Source: Ruminococcaceae bacterium UBA3818 (lineage in GTDB: Bacteria; Bacillota; Clostridia; Oscillospirales; Ruminococcaceae). Taken from it: a DNA stretch of 17,159 nt. The notes beneath the pieces were generated by a model. That model had not been told where the DNA came from. It worked only from the letters and a program-made list of their open reading frames with translations, and did no database searches. Made by a program: the position numbers and the translations under genes. The stretch lies in contig DFDW01000030.1 in the NCBI GenBank assembly GCA_002369315.1, positions 39,643-56,801 on the forward strand. Reading direction: 5' to 3'. Shown here piece by piece: positions 1-6,665 of the stretch; within the stretch, counting starts at the first letter, position 1; every line of letters begins with the position of its first letter.

Positions 1-287
1 CGCTGGGATTTGGACTCTGGTCCGGGATCCGTCCGCTGGGCATGTCCATTTTGGACTTTTTCGACTTTGTCAGCAATTCCGTTTTAATGCCGCTCGTCGC
101 TTTTTTGACCTGTATTTTTGTCGTTTGGTTTGTAGGGCTGCAGAGCATTGTGGATGAAGTAAAGTTATCTTCCCGGTTTAAACAGGAGAAGATGTTTTGT
201 GTCATGATCCGGTATATCGCGCCGGTCTGCATCATACTGATTCTGGTAAGCTCCGTGCTCAACAGCCTCGGCGTGATCAAAATCTGA
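1..287 (+). CDS. Sodium-dependent transporter of the NSS/SNF family, C-terminal fragment
   Basis: The reading frame enters from outside the window (first full codon at base 3) and ends with TGA at 285-287, so only about 94 C-terminal residues are visible. The opening residues LGFGLWSGIRPLGMSILDFF, then a long hydrophobic helix, a short charged loop (VDEVKLSSRFKQEK) and a last hydrophobic helix, match the terminal transmembrane segments of bacterial neurotransmitter:sodium symporters, which take up amino acids or related solutes with Na+. The ATG at base 42 is internal to this frame and is not the start. The substrate cannot be told from this fragment. The gene ends just before a strong terminator shared with the convergent aminotransferase gene. 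Confidence 0.8.
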   Translation, partial: LGFGLWSGIRPLGMSILDFFDFVSNSVLMPLVAFLTCIFVVWFVGLQSIVDEVKLSSRFKQEKMFCVMIRYIAPVCIILILVSSVLNSLGVIKI

Positions 288-307
288 GAATTGCGTGAAT
301 CAAAAGA

Positions 308-345
308 AAAAAGCCTTGCTTTTTATCACAAAAGCAAGGCTTTTT
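308..345. terminator. Bidirectional rho-independent terminator
   Basis: A 16-bp perfect stem (308-323 with 330-345; GC core GCCTTGC/GCAAGGC) closes a 6-nt loop. A-runs on the left and T-runs on the right give a U-tract in either direction. It lies 20 bases after the transporter stop codon and about 16 bases beyond the stop of the convergent aminotransferase, so it probably terminates both. Confidence 0.9.
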
Positions 346-360
346 GTTTGGAAAACAGCG

Positions 361-1434
361 TTACCGTGCGGCCGGCAGAATTTCCCGCAGACAGGAAATG
401 AAAGCGGCGTTTTGCGCTTTGTTCCCAACAGAGACCCGGGACAGCGCAAACGCGCCGATGAGGATATTCCGTTTGGCGCATTCGGCTTGCAGGTCCTGCG
501 GATCCATATGCGCGTCGAAATACAAAAAACTCGTCTGGGAAGGATAGACTTTGCACCCCAGCTGTTCCAGCTCCCGGGTCAGATAGTCCCGCCCATTCTT
601 TACCATTTGGTAGGAGCGGGAGAGAAAATCGCGGTCACCCAGCGAGGCAATTGCCCCGGCGATCGCCACGGTACTGGTGTTGAACGCGCCGGGAGAGCGC
701 ATTAAATCGTCAATGATTTCAGGACAGGCCAGGCCGTAGCCCACACGGATGCCCGCCATGCCGTGAATTTTGGAAAAGGTTTTCAGCACAAGAACATGAT
801 ATCCCTCTAAGATCAGCGGTACCGCCGAGTGAACGTCCGGGTCGTCCGCATATTCGATATACGCTTCGTCGACCATGATTAAAATTTCTTTCGGCACCTT
901 TTTAACAAAAGCGGCCAGCTGATCCGCGCCTACTGCCGTTCCGGTGGGGTTGTTGGGGTTGCAGATGACGATAATCTTCGTGCGGTCGGTGATGGCTTGA
1001 TACAATCCGTCCAGGTCGTAACGCATCTCTTTTGTCAGCGGTACTTCTACCGGGACGGCGCCGTTGGCCGTTGCCATATCCCAGTAAGCGCCGAAGGTCG
1101 GCGAGCAGTATAAAACCTCGTCCCCTTCCTCCAGGTAAACGGCGCCGATGGCATCAATCACCGCGCTGGAGCCGCCTGCGGTAAATACATTGTCCCGGGT
1201 CAGACCGTATACCTCCCCGATTCGGTCTTTCAGTGCCACGGCGTAGAAATCCGGATAATAGTTGCTTTTTTCCAAAGCAGCTGCCATGGCCGCCTTGGCT
1301 TTTTCGGACATACCAAGCTGGTTTTCATTCCAGCACATCCGGATGACGGGATCGCAGGTGGCGGAGCTTTTCCGCTGGCCGCGGGGCGTAAAGGCCATTT
1401 TTTCCATTGTGTGGCGGATTTTCGGAACGGACAT
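361..1434 (-). CDS. HisC-like class I/II PLP-dependent aminotransferase
   Basis: This encodes 357 residues of a fold-type I PLP aminotransferase closest in motifs to histidinol-phosphate aminotransferases. Visible motifs are NPNNPTG (159-165), DEAYIEY (from 189), TFSK with the Schiff-base lysine at K222, and a C-terminal RVSVG holding the expected substrate-carboxylate arginine. The start at 1434 was chosen because AGGAGGA lies just upstream at good spacing. The frame is open further upstream (to 1566), but that part covers the promoter and encodes nothing family-like. The gene stands alone rather than in a his operon, so the true substrate could be an aromatic or other amino acid. It has its own promoter and an operator-like palindrome. 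Confidence 0.85.
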   Translation of the reverse strand: MSVPKIRHTMEKMAFTPRGQRKSSATCDPVIRMCWNENQLGMSEKAKAAMAAALEKSNYYPDFYAVALKDRIGEVYGLTRDNVFTAGGSSAVIDAIGAVYLEEGDEVLYCSPTFGAYWDMATANGAVPVEVPLTKEMRYDLDGLYQAITDRTKIIVICNPNNPTGTAVGADQLAAFVKKVPKEILIMVDEAYIEYADDPDVHSAVPLILEGYHVLVLKTFSKIHGMAGIRVGYGLACPEIIDDLMRSPGAFNTSTVAIAGAIASLGDRDFLSRSYQMVKNGRDYLTRELEQLGCKVYPSQTSFLYFDAHMDPQDLQAECAKRNILIGAFALSRVSVGNKAQNAAFISCLREILPAAR

Positions 1435-1471
1435 GCAGATTCCTCCTAAATGATAAAATACGAAATGTATT

Positions 1472-1483
1472 ATTGTATACAAT
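1472..1483. promoter_or_regulatory. Palindromic operator candidate ATTGTATACAAT
   Basis: This is a perfect 12-bp palindrome at about +3 to +14 relative to the predicted start of aminotransferase transcription, the usual place for a repressor that blocks initiation. The GTATAC core inside an AT-rich palindrome resembles sites of GntR-type regulators. The regulator itself is not in the window and its identity is inferred. Confidence 0.45.
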
Positions 1484-1492
1484 TTATATCTG

Positions 1493-1521
1493 ATTCTATC
1501 ACGCTTCTCCGCAAATGTCCA
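1493..1521 (-). promoter_or_regulatory. Sigma-A promoter of the aminotransferase gene
   Basis: On the minus strand the -35 TGGACA (1521-1516) is followed by 17 bp and the -10 TAGAAT (1498-1493), with an extended TG one base upstream of the -10. Predicted start is near 1486, giving a leader of about 50 nt to the ATG at 1434. Confidence 0.65.
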
Positions 1522-1610
1522 GACCTGCGGAAACTTTTTCTTTGTCTGACCGGTTTTATCCCCCAAAAACGGCAGCAGATTAAAAAAGGCGCGCAGTTTT
1601 TTGGCCCCGA

Positions 1611-1657
1611 ATAGAAAGCAGGGAGGAAGACGTCTTCCTCCCTGCTTTCTATTTTTT
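1611..1657. terminator. Perfect 42-bp palindrome/terminator overlapping the stop codon of the FAD protein gene
   Basis: Bases 1611-1652 form a perfect inverted repeat (21 bp per arm, centre GAC|GTC), so the RNA makes a very stable hairpin. The TAG stop of the minus-strand FAD gene (1651-1649) lies inside its outer arm. A clean T-run (1652-1657) follows in the plus direction. In the minus direction the arm itself ends in a U-rich stretch but is followed by TCGGGG. It probably separates the FAD gene from the downstream aminotransferase. Confidence 0.7.
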
Positions 1658-3058
1658 GCCGTCCAACAGGCGCCGCCCCATTAAAACCCCCATGACAGAG
1701 GCCATCATCAATCCTCGGGTCCAACCGCTGGAATCTCCCAGGCAGTGAAGCCCTTGGATGCTGGTGCCAAAATCCCGGTCCATTTTGACCCGGTTACTGT
1801 AAAACTTCAGTTCCGGTGAATACAGCAGTGTTTCCGCCGAGGCAAATCCCGGCACGACGTGGTCCACCGCCTGAATGAAGCCAATGATATTGATCATGGC
1901 CCGGTAGGGCATGGCGGCGGTGATATCCCCTGCTACCGCATCCGGCAGGGTGGGTCGCACATTGGAACGAGTCAGTTCTTTCTGCCAGGTGCGCTTGCCG
2001 TCCAGAATATCGCCAAACCGCTGGACCAGAATATGACCATCCCCGAGCATATTGGTCAGTTCCCCGACCTTCTGGGCATATGCGATAGGCTGGTTAAACG
2101 GTTCCGTAAAGTTGTGGGAGCATAAAATCGCTAGATTGGTGTTGCTGGATTTCTGCGATTTGTAGGAGTGGCCGTTGACCACTGCGAGGTCGTTGTCGTA
2201 ATTCTCCTGGCTGACAAAGCCGCCGGGGTTTTGGCAGAAAGTGCGGACTTTATTTTTGAACGGCTGGGGATAGCCAATCAATTTGGATTCGTACAGGACG
2301 TTGTTGACGTCCTCCAGAATTTCGTTTCGGACTTCCACCCGCACACCGATATCGACCGTCCCAGGTTCATGGGAAATGCCGTGCTCAGCGCAGAGTTTTT
2401 CCAGCCAGTCAGCACCCCGCCGCCCGGTGGCAATTACCGTAGTGTCAGCAGAAATTTCCATGGACTTGGATGGATCGGCAGCCTTGTTCAGTACAACACC
2501 CCGGCAGATTTTCCCGTCCAGCACCACATCGGCGCAGTTCCATCCAAACAGAATTTCCACTCCGTTGGCCAGAAGATACTCCTGAATCGCCAGATAAATC
2601 TCCTGGGCTTTTTCGGTTCCCAGGTGGCGGATCGGGCAGTCCACCAGCCTGAGCCCCGCCTGAATGGCGCGGGATCGGATCTGCTTTACCTTATCCGATG
2701 CGCCGACCCCCTCAACATGGCTGTCAGCCCCAAATTCCAGATAGATGCCGTCGGTATATTCAATGGTTTTTTGGGCCAATTCTTCTCCGATCAGCTCCGG
2801 CAGATCTCCGCCTACTTCACAGCTTAAGGAAAGCTTGCCGTCGGAAAAAGCGCCGGCACCGGAGAAGCCGGTGGTGATATGGCAGTACGGCCTGCAGTTT
2901 ACACACTGCCCGGTTATATTTTTGGGACAGCGGCGCTTTTGCATCGGGTTTCCCTTTTCCACCATCACGATTTTTTTGCGGCTATTTCCTCTTACCAGCT
3001 CCAGCGCGGTAAAAATCCCGGCAGGACCTGCTCCGATAATTACGATATCACATTTCAT
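1649..3058 (-). CDS. FAD-dependent dehydrogenase-like protein of the COG2509 family, function unknown
   Basis: This encodes 469 residues. The N-terminus has a dinucleotide-binding loop (IVIIGAGPAG, residues 6-13 and flanks) and an acidic/basic strand end (VMVEKG). A cysteine cluster follows (C44, C52, C55, C59), leading into GFSGAGAFSDGKLS, a hallmark of COG2509 proteins. ATGRRG lies mid-protein and GDSSGWTRGL near the C-terminus completes the FAD site. The start at 3058 follows a GGAGG site; in-frame codons upstream run through the riboswitch leader and are rejected. The protein is expected to be a soluble flavoprotein; substrate and partner are unknown. Its leader carries a guanine-type purine riboswitch, which ties expression to purine pools and is the best clue to its role. 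Confidence 0.85.
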   Translation of the reverse strand: MKCDIVIIGAGPAGIFTALELVRGNSRKKIVMVEKGNPMQKRRCPKNITGQCVNCRPYCHITTGFSGAGAFSDGKLSLSCEVGGDLPELIGEELAQKTIEYTDGIYLEFGADSHVEGVGASDKVKQIRSRAIQAGLRLVDCPIRHLGTEKAQEIYLAIQEYLLANGVEILFGWNCADVVLDGKICRGVVLNKAADPSKSMEISADTTVIATGRRGADWLEKLCAEHGISHEPGTVDIGVRVEVRNEILEDVNNVLYESKLIGYPQPFKNKVRTFCQNPGGFVSQENYDNDLAVVNGHSYKSQKSSNTNLAILCSHNFTEPFNQPIAYAQKVGELTNMLGDGHILVQRFGDILDGKRTWQKELTRSNVRPTLPDAVAGDITAAMPYRAMINIIGFIQAVDHVVPGFASAETLLYSPELKFYSNRVKMDRDFGTSIQGLHCLGDSSGWTRGLMMASVMGVLMGRRLLDGKK

Positions 3059-3134
3059 TTTGGCGTCGCCTCCGTTTTTGGAAAACAGGTGTTTTTTGCG
3101 GGCGCGGCAGGATGGATTTTTATTTTTGCGCAGC

Positions 3135-3162
3135 AAAAAACCAGCATGCGGAAAAAACATGC
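3135..3162 (-). terminator. Putative riboswitch expression platform: terminator with competing antiterminator
   Basis: On the minus strand GCATG (3162-3158) can pair with CATGC (3148-3144), followed by TGG and six T (3140-3135). The stem is short (5 bp). The left arm GCATGT (3162-3157) can instead pair with AUAUGC (3192-3187), the 3' strand of aptamer helix P1, reinforced by CCUC (3181-3178) with GAGG (3167-3164). The two folds exclude each other. This is the layout of an OFF switch in which bound ligand stabilises P1 and frees the terminator. Confidence 0.45.
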
Positions 3163-3180
3163 ACCTCTCCCTTTTTTGAG

Positions 3181-3257
3181 GGATTCGCATATAGTCAACT
3201 ATTTCCGGTAGCTGGTAGAAACATTCATCCAATTATGAATTTATATCGTGCAAATCC
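3181..3257 (-). ncRNA. Purine riboswitch aptamer, guanine-type
   Basis: The leader folds into the purine three-way junction. P1 is 3257-3244 with 3193-3181, interrupted by a small CG/A internal loop. J1/2 is UAA. P2 is AUUCAU/AUGAAU with loop AAUUGG. J2/3 carries the invariant UUUCUACC. P3 is a 6-bp stem CAGCUA/UAGUUG with loop CCGGAAA. J3/1 is AC followed by UAU. GG of loop 2 can pair with CC of loop 3 as in the family. The specificity base in J3/1 is C, which selects guanine/hypoxanthine rather than adenine. Loop 2 is one base shorter than the usual seven, and loop 3 has G where U is common. The aptamer begins at the predicted transcription start. Confidence 0.9.
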
Positions 3258-3265
3258 AACAAATT

Positions 3266-3294
3266 ATATTATCGGAAACAATTTTGTTTGTCAA
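3266..3294 (-). promoter_or_regulatory. Consensus sigma-A promoter for the riboswitch-FAD gene transcript
   Basis: On the minus strand a perfect -35 TTGACA (3294-3289) is followed by a 17-bp spacer and the -10 TAATAT (3271-3266). Predicted start near 3259-3257 coincides with the 5' end of the aptamer, giving a leader of about 200 nt. Confidence 0.85.
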
Positions 3295-3419
3295 GGAGTT
3301 TTTATATCACACGGATCTTGTTTTCTTAAAAAAATCATGCATTTTTTTCGATGATTTCCTGGTATTTTTGACAGGTTGCCAAAGATCTGAAAAATTGTGA
3401 CGAATTAAGGGTTTCCGCC

Positions 3420-3448
3420 TTGTTTTTCGTGGGAAAAGCCCTTACACT
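3420..3448 (+). promoter_or_regulatory. Weak promoter candidate for the YfhO-family gene
   Basis: TTGTTT (3420-3425), 17 bp, TACACT (3443-3448) would give a leader of about 28 nt. A perfect TTGACA at 3368-3373 also exists but has only AAAATT at the right distance. Neither is strong. The rest of the divergent 424-bp gap (3059-3482) is explained by the riboswitch leader and its promoter on the other strand. Confidence 0.3.
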
Positions 3449-3482
3449 ATTGGGCATATGGTGATAGGAGAGAATTGCTTTC

Positions 3483-6149
3483 ATGAGAAAAGGTTTGAAA
3501 TATATGGCGTCGGCGTTTTCCGCCGGCGGGCTTCTGCTCATTCTTTACGCGATGAAGGGGCTGTTCCCTTTTGGCGAATTCACCGTTTCCTGGTGCGATA
3601 TGAACCAGCAGGTGGTTCCGCTTTTGTGTGAGTTTAAGGATATTCTGGAGGGAAAAGAAAGCCTTTTCCTCAATCTGCAAAACGCGGGCGGCATGAATTT
3701 CTGGGGGGTTTTCCTGTTTTTCCTTTCCAGTCCGTTTACTTTTCTGGTTGCGTTTGTGGAAAAATGGCAGATGATGCGGTTTGCCAATCTCCTGGTGCTT
3801 TTAAAAGTGATGCTCTGCGCTGGATGCGCGTCGGTGTTTTTTGACCGTTCCTTTCCCAAACTGCGGCCGGTGTTTGCCGTTATGCTGTCGGTCAGCTATG
3901 GGCTTTGCGGGTATACCATGCTATTTTATCAAAACATGGTCTGGCTGGATATGATGTACCTGTTCCCTCTTTTTTTACTGACCCTGCAGCGCCTGGCACA
4001 GACCGGTTCTATCGTACCATACGCATTTTGCCTCGCGGCGATGATCGTTGTCAATTTCTATTTAGGATACATGCTGGTTTTGTTTCTGATTTTGGCGGCC
4101 GGTACCTGGATTTTATTTTTCTCCCCGCGGGAAATTCGGGGCCAGAGGACCGTCCAGCTGGCGGCCGGCACCCTGGGAGCGGCTCTGCTTTCCGCGGTGG
4201 CCTGGCTGCCGTCCCTTTTACAGTACCTGAACTCCGCCCGGGGCGGCAGCCTGCTTCAAAGCCTTAGCAGCGGCAATTTTATCGCCCCGTTATCCACCAT
4301 CGGGATGCTGCTGCTGTGCACCGCCGTAATCCTCCCCTCGTTTTTGTTTCAGGCGCTGCGCTGCGCCCGCGGGGAAATGACAGATCCCTGGGAAACCTAT
4401 ACGCTGCTCCTTTTTGTTTTCATGCTCATTCCCGTCATCGTGGAGCCGATCAATAAAATTTGGCACACCGGAAGCTATCAGGCTTTCCCCGGCCGGTATG
4501 GGTACATTCTGGTCCTGTTGGGGCTTTGCCTGGCGGCCTGGATTTTGCAGCGGCCGGGGCGGCCACTGTGCTGCCGGTCTTCCGCTTTATGGGCATCCGT
4601 GTTGTTCTTATTGTTGGGCGCTGTGATTTTCGCTGCGTTTTTCCTCTGGAATCATTACCCCAAAACTCTCACGACATACACCCGAACGCTTTGGGGGAAC
4701 GATCAGTCCCTTCGCATCTTTTTGATTTTTTTCCTGTTGTCGGCAGGATGCTGTGGGTTGGGCCTGTTTTTATACCGGCACCGCCTGCTCAGCCGGCGCT
4801 TGCTGGCGGTTTGCCTGTGTGTTCTGACCGCGGCGGAATCCCTTTTTTACGGGACCTGCTTTTTCGCCGCCAAATCAGATCAGAATTTTGTCAATGTCAT
4901 CCGTCTGGAGGACCGGATCGATGACGACAGTTTTTACCGGGTCAAGAACAACGAAAAAAATTACGACGTCAATCTGACGGGAGCCATAGGATACAACACC
5001 CTGAACCATTATACTTCTTTGACCGGAGAAGACTATATGCACGGAATTCGGAAACTGGGCTATTCTTCCTATTGGATGGAGGTCAGCTCAGTGGGCGGAA
5101 CGCTGCTGAGCGACGCGCTGCTCAACCATAAATACACCATTTACCGGCAGGCCCCGCTGGAAGGAAATACGGTTTATTCGGATGGGGAATATTCGATCCG
5201 GCAAAATGATTTTGTCCTTGGGCTGGGCGTCGTCACCGGCGCGGATCTGGCGAAAGAGGAAGAATTGGAGCTGACCGCCCGCCCGTATGCCGGCGAGCAC
5301 CTGCTGCGCACGCTGGCTCAAAGCGGACAGTCCATTGTGAGGGAGCATGCGCCGACCGATCTGTATAATCTGTCTTTGACAAGGAACGGCGCATATTACA
5401 ACCTGTCCCGGGAGGGCGGCGGCGACTCCATGATAGAGTATCAGATCCCTGCGGCGGATGAGACCCGCACCTATTATTTCGACTGCTTTGACTCGCTGCA
5501 AAACAATCTCAACGAGCCATATTACAAAGCCTTTTCCATTTATGTGGACGGCGAACTGGTTTGCAAAGAATATCCGACCCAAAGCAATAACGGCATATTC
5601 GAGCTGGCCGTGTGCGCCAATCAGCCGGTGCGTATTACGGTAACAGTCCACAAAGACGTGTCAGTCCGGTCGCTGGGCGTGTTCAGCGTTTCACATGAAT
5701 CGCTGTCCCAAACGCTCGCGTCGATGCGCTCTGCCCAGCTGGAAACCGGGCGGGATACCGTATCCGGGACAGCTACGGCACAGGCGGATGGAGAATATCT
5801 GTTTTTGTCTCTGCCCTATGATAAAGGCTACACCGCAACGGTAAACGGACAAACCGTTCCCATCCAGCGCGTGTTTGACGCCTGGATGGCGATCCCGCTG
5901 ACGGAGGGGGAAAACGCTATCACTCTTCGCTACCGACCGCAGGGTTTTGCCGCCGGGGCGGCGATGGGCGCGGCGGGAATCGTATTTACGCTGGCCGCCG
6001 GATGGTTCCTTTCCTGGAAAGGGCGGTGGATCCGGCCGCTGGAAAAACCGGCGCATGTCCTGCTTTTCTGCCTGACAGTCGGTGTTTTTACCGTTATTTA
6101 TCTGATGCCGCCGGCCGTATATATTGTTTCCAGGCTCATTTCCGGATAA
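3483..6149 (+). CDS. YfhO-family polytopic membrane protein
   Basis: This encodes 888 residues, the usual size for the YfhO family (COG4485). An N-terminal helix (about 8-27) is followed by an extracytoplasmic loop with SWCDMNQQ (D39), the acidic position typical of this GT-C-like family. About a dozen hydrophobic helices follow to residue 460, including the QNMVWLDMMYLFPL segment. A large soluble extracytoplasmic region (about 470-830, with a jelly-roll-like end) follows, then two C-terminal helices. In Bacillus subtilis YfhO is linked to glycosylation of teichoic acids together with a CsbB-type transferase; transfer of that role here is inference, and no such partner is in the window. AGGAG at 3466-3470 lies 12 nt from the ATG. 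The gene appears monocistronic and I see no clear terminator after it. Confidence 0.85.
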   Translation: MRKGLKYMASAFSAGGLLLILYAMKGLFPFGEFTVSWCDMNQQVVPLLCEFKDILEGKESLFLNLQNAGGMNFWGVFLFFLSSPFTFLVAFVEKWQMMRFANLLVLLKVMLCAGCASVFFDRSFPKLRPVFAVMLSVSYGLCGYTMLFYQNMVWLDMMYLFPLFLLTLQRLAQTGSIVPYAFCLAAMIVVNFYLGYMLVLFLILAAGTWILFFSPREIRGQRTVQLAAGTLGAALLSAVAWLPSLLQYLNSARGGSLLQSLSSGNFIAPLSTIGMLLLCTAVILPSFLFQALRCARGEMTDPWETYTLLLFVFMLIPVIVEPINKIWHTGSYQAFPGRYGYILVLLGLCLAAWILQRPGRPLCCRSSALWASVLFLLLGAVIFAAFFLWNHYPKTLTTYTRTLWGNDQSLRIFLIFFLLSAGCCGLGLFLYRHRLLSRRLLAVCLCVLTAAESLFYGTCFFAAKSDQNFVNVIRLEDRIDDDSFYRVKNNEKNYDVNLTGAIGYNTLNHYTSLTGEDYMHGIRKLGYSSYWMEVSSVGGTLLSDALLNHKYTIYRQAPLEGNTVYSDGEYSIRQNDFVLGLGVVTGADLAKEEELELTARPYAGEHLLRTLAQSGQSIVREHAPTDLYNLSLTRNGAYYNLSREGGGDSMIEYQIPAADETRTYYFDCFDSLQNNLNEPYYKAFSIYVDGELVCKEYPTQSNNGIFELAVCANQPVRITVTVHKDVSVRSLGVFSVSHESLSQTLASMRSAQLETGRDTVSGTATAQADGEYLFLSLPYDKGYTATVNGQTVPIQRVFDAWMAIPLTEGENAITLRYRPQGFAAGAAMGAAGIVFTLAAGWFLSWKGRWIRPLEKPAHVLLFCLTVGVFTVIYLMPPAVYIVSRLISG

Positions 6150-6234
6150 AAAAGGCCCCGTTTTATGACCACAAAGATAAAAAGGTTTCTGTTCTTTTAT
6201 TGTTTTGAGCTTCTTCTTTTTCCTCAACTGCCGC

Positions 6235-6263
6235 TTCATTTTCCCTCCAAAATGTGCTATGAT
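6235..6263 (+). promoter_or_regulatory. Extended -10 promoter for the DUF3795-methyltransferase pair
   Basis: TTCATT (6235-6240), 17 bp, then TATGAT (6258-6263) preceded by TGC, an extended -10. Predicted start is near 6270, about 30 nt before the ATG at 6300. Confidence 0.55.
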
Positions 6264-6299
6264 AACGCGGAAGAATTTTTCCGGGAAAGAGGTGTCTGA

Positions 6300-6638
6300 A
6301 TGGAAAGCCCTGCGTACTGCGGATATTTCTGTGACGGCTGCCCGGTCTATCAGGCAGGCACCCATGCGGACGAGGCTGCGAAAGAGGCGCTCGCCCGGCG
6401 TTATACCACCTTTGCGCAGCCCCTTTCGGCTGAGGATATTTTCTGTGAGGGGTGCAAAGCGCAGCCGGATCGTCTGGCAGTATTCTGCCGGGGATGCGTG
6501 ATTCGGGCATGCGCCGTAAAAAAGGGGCTGCCTCATTGCGGCGCCTGCGAATCATACCCCTGCGATTATCTGAAAAAGCATATCCCGCCGGACAGCGCCA
6601 GCAGAATTTGGCTGGACCAGCACCGGGAAAAGCCGTGA
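6300..6638 (+). CDS. DUF3795 domain protein (cysteine-rich, zinc-binding-like)
   Basis: This is a 112-residue protein with the DUF3795 layout. It has an N-terminal YCGYFCDGCPVY cluster (C7, C11, C14), a central FCEGCK pair, then CRGC, RACAVKKGLPHCGACESYPC, and a short C-terminus. At least eleven cysteines arranged as CxxC-type pairs suggest metal binding, probably zinc; this is inference, as the family has no settled function. GAAAGAGG lies upstream of the ATG at 6300. The gene precedes the RlmI-like methyltransferase by only 27 bp and both share one promoter and terminator, so they are probably cotranscribed. Confidence 0.8.
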   Translation: MESPAYCGYFCDGCPVYQAGTHADEAAKEALARRYTTFAQPLSAEDIFCEGCKAQPDRLAVFCRGCVIRACAVKKGLPHCGACESYPCDYLKKHIPPDSASRIWLDQHREKP

Positions 6639-6665
6639 GAAAACAAAGAAAAAAGGAGGAGTTCC

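Noticed and set aside
1435..1566. In-frame N-terminal extension of the aminotransferase
   Set aside because: It runs across the -10, -35 and operator and has no ribosome binding site; the ATG at 1434 has a strong one.
3059..3232. In-frame N-terminal extension of the FAD protein
   Set aside because: It covers the riboswitch leader and terminator; the dinucleotide-binding fold starts right at the ATG at 3058, preceded by GGAGG.
3368..3396. TTGACA upstream of the YfhO-family gene as its main promoter
   Set aside because: No acceptable -10 at 16-19 bp; only AAAATT-like sequence is present.
5691..6536. Minus-strand frame of 281 codons antisense to the YfhO-family gene end and DUF3795 gene
   Set aside because: Basic, low-complexity translation without family features; the opposite strand carries clear genes.
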